7,406 bases of DNA from Hyphomicrobiales bacterium (GCA_003164825.1 PLUH01000267.1:1936-9341), one strand, 5' to 3'; positions 1-6,035 are shown, counted from the first letter of the stretch. The notes: a model not told the origin generated them from the sequence alone. Numbers and translations are program-made.

Positions 1-106
1 GAAACCCTTCAGTCAAGCGGACATTGCAAATCATAACGGTGTACGTTGCAGGGGGGTAGTCGACGCCGCACTTGAGCCGCGGAACTGCTCCATAGGCCGG
101 CATGCG

Positions 107-1426
107 CTATGCGCTCGCCGCAAACAAATCCCATCGACCAGGGAGGCCCTTGAGTTCGTGCGATCCGCGCTCCGCGAATTTCAGCCCGGCCCCTGCCACG
201 AGGTCCGTGACAACTCTGGAAACGAGAACTTCGTCGGGTTGAGAGTGCGCCATGACGCGAGCCGCCGCGTGCACCGCTACTCCGCCGATGTCGTGGCCTC
301 TGATTTCGATTTCGCCGGTATGGAGGCCGGCGCGCGTCGGCAGGCCAATCTGTTTCGCCGCCGCGCCAAAAGCCAACGCACAGCGAACTGCGCGGCCCGG
401 TCCATCAAACGTCGCCAAAATCCCATCGCCAGTCGACTTGACCAGAGTACCGCGATGCTTTGCGATGGTCTGAATCGCCAATTGATCGTGACTGTCCAGC
501 AATCTTCGCCACGCCAGATCGCCTATCGCGGCGGCGCTGCGCGTGGAATCGACGATATCTGTAAACAGCACCGTGGAGAGAACGCGTTCGAGATCGCCCG
601 ACGAACCATCGCGATGCCCCGTGACGAACTCTTCGATGTCGCCGAGCGACGCTTCGACGTCGCCGGTGAAGAAAGCGTGATCCCCGCCTGGATATTCGAT
701 AAACTTGGCGTCTTGAATTTGCGCCGCCAGTTCGCGACCCAGTTCAACCGGGATCACCAAATCCTTTTGACGATGGAGCACAAGCGTAGGAACTCGCACG
801 GACGGGAGGATCGAACTGACGTCGATTTGCGCATTCAGCAACATAAAAGATTTGACGGCTCCCGGACTTGCCGAGAGCCGCTCAAATTTGGCGAATTGAG
901 CAACGGCGTCCGCGTTTGCCGCCAAGCTTGGAGCGACACGCTTCATCATTGCGCCGGTTCCCCATAGTTTTATACGCTCTCGTATCAGTTCCTCGAAATT
1001 ATCAGGCAGGTCGCGTCGCTTCCCATAGCCGCCGCACAGGATCAGTTTGGAGACTCGCTCCGGATATGTAGCGGCAAACAAGATGCTCATCGCGCAACCT
1101 TCGGAATGCCCAAAGAGCGTCGCCCGTTTGGAACCGACGACATCCATAATCGCGCGAACATCATCCATCCGCTGTTCGAGCGAAGGTGCGTCGGACATTT
1201 TGTCGGATAATCCCTGTCCTCTTTTATCGAAGGTAATGACTCGAGCGAACTTGGAGAGGCGGCGCAAAAAAGCGGTCCACCCAGCCAACTCATGCTGGAA
1301 CTCAATGTGCGACATGAAGCCCGGGATCAAAATAATATCGAGCGGCCCGTCGCCCATCACCTGGAAGGCGACGCTGACGTCGCCGCTGAGCGCGTAACGC
1401 GTAACGGGCAATTCCATAGCATCCAT
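107..1426 (-). CDS. alpha/beta-hydrolase fused to class III adenylate/guanylate cyclase
   Basis: The 439-residue protein has two domains. Residues about 8-270 form an alpha/beta-hydrolase: the nucleophile elbow GHSEG places the catalytic Ser at 108, Asp222 (in RQKDLVIP) and His250 (in GGDHAFF) complete a credible triad, and RVITFDKRGQG at 62-72 is typical of the fold. Residues about 282-439 form a class III cyclase: LFTDIVDST gives metal ligand Asp290, KSTGDG gives the adenine-contacting Lys330 and metal ligand Asp334, GLHTGE lies at 367-372, and DIGGVAVHAAAR supplies Asp379 and Arg390. His386 sits where textbook cyclases carry the transition-state Asn. Expected products are cAMP or cGMP, but the hydrolase substrate is unknown; it may act as a ligand sensor. 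No signal peptide or membrane segment is seen, so it is probably cytoplasmic. The first ATG is supported by AAGGA (complement of 1436-1440), 9 bases upstream; the Met at residue 4 is a weaker alternative. It lies alone, 246 bp beyond the exporter gene on the same strand. Confidence 0.93.
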   Translation of the reverse strand: MDAMELPVTRYALSGDVSVAFQVMGDGPLDIILIPGFMSHIEFQHELAGWTAFLRRLSKFARVITFDKRGQGLSDKMSDAPSLEQRMDDVRAIMDVVGSKRATLFGHSEGCAMSILFAATYPERVSKLILCGGYGKRRDLPDNFEELIRERIKLWGTGAMMKRVAPSLAANADAVAQFAKFERLSASPGAVKSFMLLNAQIDVSSILPSVRVPTLVLHRQKDLVIPVELGRELAAQIQDAKFIEYPGGDHAFFTGDVEASLGDIEEFVTGHRDGSSGDLERVLSTVLFTDIVDSTRSAAAIGDLAWRRLLDSHDQLAIQTIAKHRGTLVKSTGDGILATFDGPGRAVRCALAFGAAAKQIGLPTRAGLHTGEIEIRGHDIGGVAVHAAARVMAHSQPDEVLVSRVVTDLVAGAGLKFAERGSHELKGLPGRWDLFAASA

Positions 1427-1612
1427 TGGCCGCGTTCCTTAGAAAAGGGTCGTAGGCAACGGTCGTCCCGTCCGCCAAAAGGAGCAAGCCCGGGCCGGGC
1501 ACTGATGATAAGCTCAAGTCGACCGCTCTTGGGCCGATCCTAGCACAAGACCACGAGGGAGAACCGCGGCTTCCTCAGGCGCGTGAACACGTCATTTGGA
1601 GGGTGCGAGTGA

Positions 1613-1656
1613 CCGCTAATTGCGCACTCGGCACGGCCGGTGTCGACGTTTAGCGG
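1613..1656. repeat. dispersed repeat copy A, foldable, beyond the exporter 3' end
   Basis: Bases 1613-1645 match 3653-3685 at 28 of 33 positions without gaps, including a 13-base exact core (ACGGCCGGTGTCG). This copy can fold: outer arms CCGCTAA (1613-1619) and TTAGCGG (1650-1656) enclose a 5-bp hairpin with one G-U pair, GGCAC (1630-1634) with GTGTC (1640-1644). It starts 17 bases past the exporter stop codon, so it could end or stabilise that transcript, but no T-tract follows. The rest of the 1427-1672 gap contains the hydrolase ribosome-binding site and a small GCCCG-GGC-CGGGC hairpin (1488-1500). I found no convincing promoter there. Confidence 0.55.
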
Positions 1657-1672
1657 ACATAGCGGATAGCAA

Positions 1673-2914
1673 TTAGTTGTATTCAACTGTCCTGCCGTCG
1701 AACGGCGTGGCCGTTCCTGCGGTCAGTCTCGTTGCGACGACAAAGGCGATAAGCGCGCCGGCGGCACACAACAGCATTGCCGTAATGAAGGGGGTAAGGG
1801 TGGCGTCATACGCGAGCGCCATAGCCGCGCCGCTGACACCAGCGAAGGCGTATTGCAGGACACCCAGCAATGAGGAGACTGACCCGGCATGGCTGGCGGG
1901 AGCGCTTTTCATGACGAGCGCGATGCCATTGCCGACCACGAGCATCAGGCTCGCCATGGCAAGGAAAATCAAGGCGCCGGCCACGTAGACCCCGATCGCC
2001 ATAGCAAGGGTGGCGATAAGGAGCGCGACGCAGCAGGCGGCGTGCAGCAGAAGTCCAAAAACAAGAATCTCGGGTTCCGTCCAGCGGCTCAACAGTAGCA
2101 CGTTGATCTGGCCGCCGATCACCATCCCGACGGCAATGCCGGCGAGCACCAGGCTGTAAATTGCCGGCGGCAGGCCGAAATGGTCGACGAACACAAACGA
2201 CGATGAGCCGATGTAGGCAAATAACCCCGCCATGGCGAAAGCGCTTGAAAGGGTCAGCCACGCGAGCCTGCCGCGTGTGAAAAGGCCAGCATAGTCGAGC
2301 AAGGTGACGCGGAGGCCCGCAGTCGCACGGCGTGAGGATTCCAGCGTCTCTGGCACGATCTTGAGCAGAGCCACGAGCGAGGCAGCGCCAAAGAGCGCTA
2401 GGAACCAGAAAATCGCCTGCCACCCTATCGCGGCGACCAAAAGCCCGCCAATAGGCGGCGCAACGATCGGTGCGACCATCATGACCCGTAACAACGCCGA
2501 AAACAATTTCGCTACCTCGCGTCCTTGATAGCGATCAGTGATAATCGCTCGTGGAATGACCAGCCCGGCTGCCGCGCCAAGGCCCTGAAGCGCTCTTGCG
2601 ATCATGAATATCGCCATGTTCTGCGAAAGAGCCGCGAGGACCGACGCCAGAACAAACAACAAGATTCCAAATGCGAGCGGTCGGCGTCGTCCGAACCGAT
2701 CGGTCACGGGTCCGTAGAAAAGTTGTCCGATAGCGGCTCCGCCGACAAATACGGAGAGAGATGTTTGCATCGCGCCAGGGTTTGCTCCGAGAGAACGTCC
2801 GATGTCGCGGAAGCCCGGCAGATACAGGTCGATCGCCATCGCATCGAAGGCGGTGATGACGCCCAGAACTACAATTAGCGGCAGCGTAGGGGTGCGGGGT
2901 CGGTCAGATTTCAT
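1673..2914 (-). CDS. MFS multidrug exporter, Bcr/CflA type
   Basis: A hydrophobic protein of 413 residues with about twelve membrane segments, the normal length for drug:H+ antiporters of the Bcr/CflA family in the inner membrane. MAIDLYLPGF in TM1 carries the family's acidic residue (Asp29). The cytoplasmic loop after TM2 contains MFS motif A, GPVTDRFGRRRP (68-79). ARALQGLGAAAGLVIPR (about 107-122) and APIVAPPIGG (148-157) match the TM4 and antiporter motif C regions. It should expel small hydrophobic or cationic compounds using the proton gradient; the substrate cannot be read from sequence. I chose the ATG at 2914 because GAGGA lies 4 bases upstream (complement of 2919-2923). The open frame continues to 2959, but the extra residues (MCAVEAGLSICREDC) do not look like an exporter N-terminus. 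It is divergent from the TetR gene, with two shared palindromic operators, so it is probably repressed by that protein. No frameshift or missing motif is seen. Confidence 0.92.
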   Translation of the reverse strand: MKSDRPRTPTLPLIVVLGVITAFDAMAIDLYLPGFRDIGRSLGANPGAMQTSLSVFVGGAAIGQLFYGPVTDRFGRRRPLAFGILLFVLASVLAALSQNMAIFMIARALQGLGAAAGLVIPRAIITDRYQGREVAKLFSALLRVMMVAPIVAPPIGGLLVAAIGWQAIFWFLALFGAASLVALLKIVPETLESSRRATAGLRVTLLDYAGLFTRGRLAWLTLSSAFAMAGLFAYIGSSSFVFVDHFGLPPAIYSLVLAGIAVGMVIGGQINVLLLSRWTEPEILVFGLLLHAACCVALLIATLAMAIGVYVAGALIFLAMASLMLVVGNGIALVMKSAPASHAGSVSSLLGVLQYAFAGVSGAAMALAYDATLTPFITAMLLCAAGALIAFVVATRLTAGTATPFDGRTVEYN

Positions 2915-2973
2915 GCAGTCCTCGCGGCAAATTGAGAGACCAGCTTCCACGGCGCACACCGGCGTGGTAATCA

Positions 2974-3016
2974 GACTGATCAGTCGGAAATAGTTATGCG
3001 ACTGATCAGTCGGAAA
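2974..3016. promoter_or_regulatory. paired operators between exporter and tetR
   Basis: The 17-base sequence GACTGATCAGTCGGAAA occurs twice, exactly, at 2974-2990 and 3000-3016. Its first 12 bases, GACTGATCAGTC, are a perfect palindrome (2974-2985 and 3000-3011). The centres are 26 bp apart, about two and a half helical turns. A perfect palindrome duplicated in a divergent exporter/TetR intergenic region is the standard layout for a TetR-dimer operator, so binding by the adjacent regulator is the likely role. One site would overlap the start of tetR if translation began at 2996. Confidence 0.8.
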
Positions 3017-3021
3017 GGCAA
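2993..3021 (-). promoter_or_regulatory. candidate exporter promoter with operator in spacer
   Basis: Read on the minus strand, TTGCCT (complement of 3016-3021) and CATAAC (complement of 2993-2998) are separated by exactly 17 bases. Each matches 4 of 6 positions of the sigma-70-type consensus. Operator copy 2 (3000-3011) lies wholly in the spacer and copy 1 (2974-2985) would cover the first transcribed bases, an arrangement that would block initiation. The call rests on weak hexamers and is supported mainly by spacing and operator placement. Confidence 0.4.
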
Positions 3022-3031
3022 GGGGCTAGAT

Positions 3032-3589
3032 TTGACGCGGAAAAAGGAAATTGATCGGGATCGGATCCTGGATGCCGCCGAGCGTGTGATCCTTGAATCC
3101 GGAGGCCGAAATTTCACGCTCGACGCCGTCGCCGAGCGTGCGGGGATCAGCAAGGGCGGTCTCGTCTACAGCTTCGCGACCAAGGATGGATTGGTCCGCG
3201 CGGCGTTAGAGCGGGAAGTAACACGCTTTCAAGAAGCGGTACGCCAGCGGCTTGGCGGTAGGCCGGTTGAGCCTTTCGAATTGGTTCTAGCCCACATCGA
3301 CGAAGCGCTCGATGAGGACGACGCCGCGACACGCAAGGCGGCTTTTCTCGTAACCGCGTTGGTGCACGCCCCCGATATGATGGAACCAGCACGACGGTAT
3401 TATCGCGCACTGCTCGATCCGCTCCTGTCTGATTCCGGCGCAGCCCATGAAGTTCGTCACGCCCTGCTTGCCGTTGAGGGAATTTTCCTGCTCCGAGGAC
3501 TAGGCTTCGTCGAGGTCTCGGCGGAGGAGCACAAATCCGTCCTGCTTCACGCGCGAGACATCGTCGCCGGGGTGCTGGCCGGACGTTAA
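3032..3589 (+). CDS. TetR/AcrR-family repressor, probable regulator of the divergent exporter
   Basis: About 185 residues, the usual size for TetR proteins. The N-terminal DNA-binding domain is clear: helix 1 DRDRILDAAERVILESG at about 8-24, then a helix-turn-helix FTLDAVAERAGISKGGLVYSF (about 28-48) followed by the characteristic ATKDGLVRAAL. The remaining helical part is the ligand and dimer domain and gives no clue to the inducer. The gene diverges from the MFS exporter across a region with two identical palindromes, which suggests it represses both the exporter and itself until a toxic compound binds. I prefer the TTG at 3032, preceded by AAGGGG (3020-3025) at 6-base spacing: it gives the normal short N-terminal arm and keeps both operators outside the coding sequence. 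The ATG at 2996, with GGAAA 5 bases upstream, would add 12 residues, six of which (RLISRK) simply translate operator 2; it remains possible. Confidence 0.9.
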   Translation: MTRKKEIDRDRILDAAERVILESGGRNFTLDAVAERAGISKGGLVYSFATKDGLVRAALEREVTRFQEAVRQRLGGRPVEPFELVLAHIDEALDEDDAATRKAAFLVTALVHAPDMMEPARRYYRALLDPLLSDSGAAHEVRHALLAVEGIFLLRGLGFVEVSAEEHKSVLLHARDIVAGVLAGR

Positions 3590-3647
3590 GCGCCGTGAGG
3601 GTTGAACCATCCGAGTTAGGTCGGAAGCCGCCCTGCGAGCCTCGGCG

Positions 3648-3763
3648 AACGGCCGCTCTTTGCGCACACCGGACGGCCGGTGTCGGTGGAGTCGAGACGT
3701 GGCGCGGTGGCGTTAGGTCGAGCATGTCTCGCGGTGTTACGGCGCACACGCAAAGCGGCCGTT
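3648..3763. repeat. long-range imperfect inverted repeat between converging genes
   Basis: The left arm AACGGCCGCTCTTTGCG (3648-3664) pairs with the right arm CGCAAAGCGGCCGTT (3749-3763), 15 pairs with a 2-base bulge in the left arm, enclosing 84 bases. A direct repeat overlaps it: GTCGAGACGTGGCG (3691-3704) recurs as GTTGAGACGTGGCG (3761-3774). The element fills much of the gene-free 3590-3829 stretch between the 3' ends of tetR and gntR. It could be a small decayed mobile or palindromic intergenic element, or a structured terminator for converging transcripts. No reading frame in it looks like a protein. Confidence 0.55.
3653..3685. repeat. dispersed repeat copy B with compact hairpin
   Basis: This is the partner of the repeat at 1613-1645 (28 of 33 positions identical, same orientation), placed 63 bases past the tetR stop codon. 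Here the core folds into a strong hairpin, ACACCGG (3666-3672) and CCGGTGT (3677-3683), with a 4-base loop. There is no T-tract on either strand, so a classical intrinsic terminator is not supported, although it sits where tetR transcription should end. It lies inside the larger inverted repeat 3648-3763. Confidence 0.6.
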
Positions 3764-3829
3764 GAGACGTGGCGATCCAGGGGACCCACCGCTGCCGCCC
3801 TTCAGTGAGACCTTGCGAAACCCTCGCCT

Positions 3830-4843
3830 CTAGCGCGCGGGGACGAGATATGGCGGTCGGTGCGCGTCCGGTAGCGGCTCGAGGCGCGCCAACAGCTCGA
3901 GATTGGGTCGCAGCGACCGTCGCAAGTGCGCTTCGAGCGCGGCGGCGGCGGATTCCGAATTTCCGTCCAGCAGGGCGTCGTAGATTTGCCGATGTTCGGC
4001 GAGCATCTTGAGGAGCTCCGGGGTGCGCTGATGCGACACGAACGTCGAATGAATCACCACGATGACCAGCTGGCTGCGCGCAATCGCCTCGAGCAAGGCT
4101 GTATTGGGGCAATGGCCCAGCGTGTCGTGATGAAGATCGCGCTCGATCCGCTCGAGTTCGCCGGGCTCGATCTGGCTGGCGCGGGCGCGGCGCACTCTGT
4201 CACGGCGGCGGGCGAGTTCGCCCTTGCTCAGATGAGGAAACGACTGACGCAGCGCTTCCGGTTCCAGGAGCCAGCGGATCTCGAAATGATGGGCGACGTC
4301 GGCGGGCGTCAACGGCCCGGCGTACCAGCGCTGGTTGCGGTCCTGAACCGCGATGCCGGTTCGTTCAAGTTGGGTCAGCACTTCATGCGCGATCGTGCGG
4401 CTGACGTTGAAGTGCTCGGCGAGCGCGCTTTCGTTGAGAAGGAACCGCCCATAGACGACGCATGCCGCGACCGAATGCTCGACTCCGTGATAGATATGGT
4501 TGCGGCGATTGCGAACTTGGCGCGGCTCGGCGAGATGCGCGGGCAATTCAAGGCCCGCCTGAAGGAGGTCTAACCGCCGTGGCTCAGGCGAGCTTCGCCT
4601 TCGGCCCTTGACGAGGTAGCCGCGCCCATCGAAATCGGAGATGAGACCTTCCTTGTGAAGCAGCTTGAGCGCGATGCTAGCCGGTATACGGCTCGTCTGA
4701 AACGCTCTCGCGACGCTCGCTTCGCCCAACACCAAGCCGTCCATCAGCGCGCCGCGCTCCAGGTGATCGCGCAGCACCGAATGGATGACGCCATAAAGCG
4801 GCTCGTCCTTGAGGTCCTCTGCTCTCTGGTCCTGCGACGGCAT
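3830..4843 (-). CDS. GntR-family regulator with two winged-helix domains and an FCD domain
   Basis: A 337-residue transcription factor, about 100 residues longer than ordinary FadR/FCD-type GntR proteins. Residues about 13-80 form a GntR winged helix, ending in FQTSRIPASIALKLLHKEGL (recognition region) and the wing FDGRGYLV. Residues about 115-177 look like a second one: FNVSRTIAHEVLTQLERTGI and a wing-like segment before AGPLTPADVAHHFEIRWLLEPEAL, which opens the C-terminal FCD effector domain (about 183-312). In FCD, His239, His284 (AEHRQIYDALLDGN) and His306 (EAHLRRS) are candidate metal ligands; the usual Asp four residues before the first His is replaced by Arg235, with Asp236 next to it. 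The start at 4843 follows GGGGTG, 4 bases upstream; an open frame to 5101 runs into the divergent operon and is not credible. Divergent transcription from the sugar importer indicates that it controls that operon, binding a sugar or sugar-derived acid. Confidence 0.88.
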   Translation of the reverse strand: MPSQDQRAEDLKDEPLYGVIHSVLRDHLERGALMDGLVLGEASVARAFQTSRIPASIALKLLHKEGLISDFDGRGYLVKGRRRSSPEPRRLDLLQAGLELPAHLAEPRQVRNRRNHIYHGVEHSVAACVVYGRFLLNESALAEHFNVSRTIAHEVLTQLERTGIAVQDRNQRWYAGPLTPADVAHHFEIRWLLEPEALRQSFPHLSKGELARRRDRVRRARASQIEPGELERIERDLHHDTLGHCPNTALLEAIARSQLVIVVIHSTFVSHQRTPELLKMLAEHRQIYDALLDGNSESAAAALEAHLRRSLRPNLELLARLEPLPDAHRPPYLVPAR

Positions 4844-4895
4844 GCTCACCCCATCGTTGCGCCGGCCCTTTCGATCTCGGCCATCTCTATCAGCA

Positions 4896-4927
4896 ATGAT
4901 CGCATATTGCATTCGATATGCGCTCAT
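4896..4927. promoter_or_regulatory. 32-bp inverted repeat, candidate GntR operator
   Basis: ATGATCGCATAT (4896-4907) and ATATGCGCTCAT (4916-4927) are inverted copies that pair at 11 of 12 positions (7 inner and 4 outer around one mismatch), separated by 8 bases. It lies mid-way between the divergent gntR and binding-protein genes, where an operator is expected. It is longer than the compact TNGTNNNACNA-like sites of many FCD regulators, which could reflect the doubled winged helix of the adjacent protein. Confidence 0.55.
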
Positions 4928-4935
4928 CGTAGGCT
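4907..4935 (+). promoter_or_regulatory. possible promoter of the importer operon
   Basis: TTGCAT (4907-4912) and TAGGCT (4930-4935) are separated by exactly 17 bases, upstream of the binding-protein gene. Each matches only 3 of 6 consensus positions. The inverted repeat 4896-4927 would cover the -35 box and the spacer, and the palindrome 4942-4953 would fall at about +1 to +12. This is tentative. Confidence 0.25.
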
Positions 4936-4941
4936 TGGCGA

Positions 4942-4953
4942 TCCATCGATGGA
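4942..4953. promoter_or_regulatory. perfect 12-bp palindrome upstream of the importer
   Basis: TCCATCGATGGA is a perfect palindrome. After one mismatched pair the symmetry resumes for two more pairs (C4939-G4956 and G4940-C4955). Its centre is 36 bp downstream of the centre of the 4896-4927 inverted repeat. It is a candidate second operator for the divergent GntR regulator or another regulator. Confidence 0.4.
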
Positions 4954-4990
4954 CCGGCCCGCCATTGGCGCCCGCGAAGCCATCGCGCTC

Positions 4991-4998
4991 AAGGGAGG
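4991..4998 (+). promoter_or_regulatory. strong ribosome-binding site of the binding-protein gene
   Basis: AAGGGAGG lies 5 bases before the ATG at 5004. It fixes this start against the frame that stays open from 4809, and its strength fits the high expression needed for a periplasmic binding protein. Confidence 0.85.
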
Positions 4999-5003
4999 AT
5001 ACG

Positions 5004-6035
5004 ATGCTTTCCATTCGCGGTCTCGTTCGCTGTTCCGCGCTTCTCGGGCTGGTTCTCTTCGCTGGAGCGGCCGTCGCCTCCGACAACAAGATCGCCCTCA
5101 TTCCCGGGGGGCCGCATCCCTATTTCAAACCTTGGGAGCAGGCCGCCGCCGACGCCAAGAAGGATTTCGGCATCGCGGCCGTCGATTTCAAAGTCCCGTC
5201 GGATTGGAAGCTCAATCTGCAGACCGAGCTGATCGAGAGCCTCGTCGCCCAGGGCTATAAGGGCTTCGGCATCTTCCCGGGCGATGCGGTCGGCATCAAT
5301 TCGACCTTGTCGGAACTGAAAGGCAATGGGATCCCCTCGATTGCGCTCGCCGGGTGCGCGCAGGACCCGACCGACGCCGCGTTCTGTCTGGGCACCGACG
5401 TCTATCGCTCCGCCTATCTCGGGACGAAGGAGCTCATCAAGGCGATGGGCGGCAAAGGCAACGTCGTCCACCTTGCGGGCCTCCTCGTCGATCCCAACAC
5501 GACGCTGCGCGTGAAGGCGGTCGAAACCGCGGTCGCAGAGTCCAACGGCGCCGTGAAGCTCCTGCAAACCGTGGCGGACACCGACTCCCAGGAAGCCGCG
5601 GACCAGAAGATCAACGCGCTGCTCGCCGCCCAGAAGGACGAGATCGGCGGCATGATCGCGACCGGCTACATCCCGTCGGTCGTCGCGTCGAAATCGCTGC
5701 GCACTCTCGGCGACAAGCGCATCAAGTTCATCGGCATCGACGATGACCCGATCGTGCTCGACGCCATTAAGGACGGTTTCGTATCGGGGACAATGGCGCA
5801 GAACCCTTATGGGCAGGGCTACATCGCGGCCTACGTGCTCGATCTCCTCGCCAGCGGAACGTGCACGGTGAAGGCCGACGCGCCGTGGATCAAGACGCCG
5901 CAGACGACGCGCTTCATCGATTCCGGAACACTCGTGATCAACACCGCCAACCTGACCTCCTACAAGGACGACCTTAAGAAGGTGACCGGCGATATCCAGA
6001 GCAAGTTCAAGACGACCTACCTGACTTGCAAGTAA
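5004..6035 (+). CDS. periplasmic sugar-binding protein of an ABC importer (RbsB-like)
   Basis: A 343-residue precursor. The signal peptide has Arg residues, a hydrophobic core (about 11-24) and a type I cleavage site AVA|SDN after residue 25. The mature part is a type I periplasmic binding fold of the Peripla_BP_4/ribose-binding kind: first strand KIALIPGGPHPYFKPW (29-44), a GFGIFPGD turn (87-94), GNVVHLAGL (152-160), the hinge-side FIGIDDDP (242-249) and GTMAQNPYGQGY (262-273), which resembles the family's usual Q-x-P-y-x-x-G segment. It delivers a solute, most likely a sugar or polyol, to the permeases encoded next. The mature protein has four cysteines (118, 128, 287, 342), enough for two disulfides, which is more than RbsB-type proteins commonly have. 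The gene heads the operon and diverges from gntR across 160 bp that carry two palindromic elements. The substrate cannot be named. Confidence 0.92.
   Translation: MLSIRGLVRCSALLGLVLFAGAAVASDNKIALIPGGPHPYFKPWEQAAADAKKDFGIAAVDFKVPSDWKLNLQTELIESLVAQGYKGFGIFPGDAVGINSTLSELKGNGIPSIALAGCAQDPTDAAFCLGTDVYRSAYLGTKELIKAMGGKGNVVHLAGLLVDPNTTLRVKAVETAVAESNGAVKLLQTVADTDSQEAADQKINALLAAQKDEIGGMIATGYIPSVVASKSLRTLGDKRIKFIGIDDDPIVLDAIKDGFVSGTMAQNPYGQGYIAAYVLDLLASGTCTVKADAPWIKTPQTTRFIDSGTLVINTANLTSYKDDLKKVTGDIQSKFKTTYLTCK

Noticed and set aside
91..111. CATAG...CTATG hairpin overlapping the hydrolase-cyclase stop codon, considered as a terminator
   Set aside because: The stem is only 5 bp with an 11-base loop and no T-tract follows on the minus strand. 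The rest of 1-106 shows no gene or clear signal.
158..967. 269-residue open frame on the plus strand
   Set aside because: It is antisense to the hydrolase-cyclase gene, its translation is Arg/Gln-rich without any recognisable domain, and it arises from GC-biased codons opposite a well-supported gene.
1806..2423. 205-residue minus-strand open frame inside the exporter gene
   Set aside because: It is an alternative frame of the MFS gene with an Arg-rich, low-information translation. The MFS frame carries the family motifs over the same bases.
2915..2959. Exporter start at 2959 (extra residues MCAVEAGLSICREDC)
   Set aside because: There is no family resemblance in the added segment, and a better ribosome-binding site (GAGGA) precedes the ATG at 2914.
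2947..2967. CCACG...CGTGG stem-loop in the exporter leader, considered as an attenuator or riboswitch part
   Set aside because: Five pairs with an 11-base loop is within what GC-rich sequence gives by chance, and no alternative pairing or known riboswitch core was seen.
3666..3683. ACACCGG/CCGGTGT hairpin as an intrinsic terminator for tetR
   Set aside because: The stem is good but no T-run follows on either strand, so a rho-independent terminator is not supported. It is recorded as part of the repeat instead.
3147..4112. 321-residue minus-strand open frame spanning tetR, the intergenic gap and the gntR 3' end
   Set aside because: It is antisense to a clear TetR gene and out of frame with gntR. 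The composition is Arg/Pro/Ala-rich and no domain is visible.
3926..4573. 215-residue plus-strand open frame opposite gntR
   Set aside because: It is a mirror of the GntR coding sequence. It has no plausible ribosome-binding site and no recognisable motif.
4809..5003. Upstream extension of the binding protein to an ATG at 4809
   Set aside because: It would overlap the divergent gntR start and the candidate operators and would bury the signal peptide internally. The strong AAGGGAGG before 5004 settles the start.
4844..5101. N-terminal extension of the GntR protein to 5101
   Set aside because: It would run through the shared intergenic region into the binding-protein gene, and the added sequence has no domain. 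The ATG at 4843 has its own ribosome-binding site.
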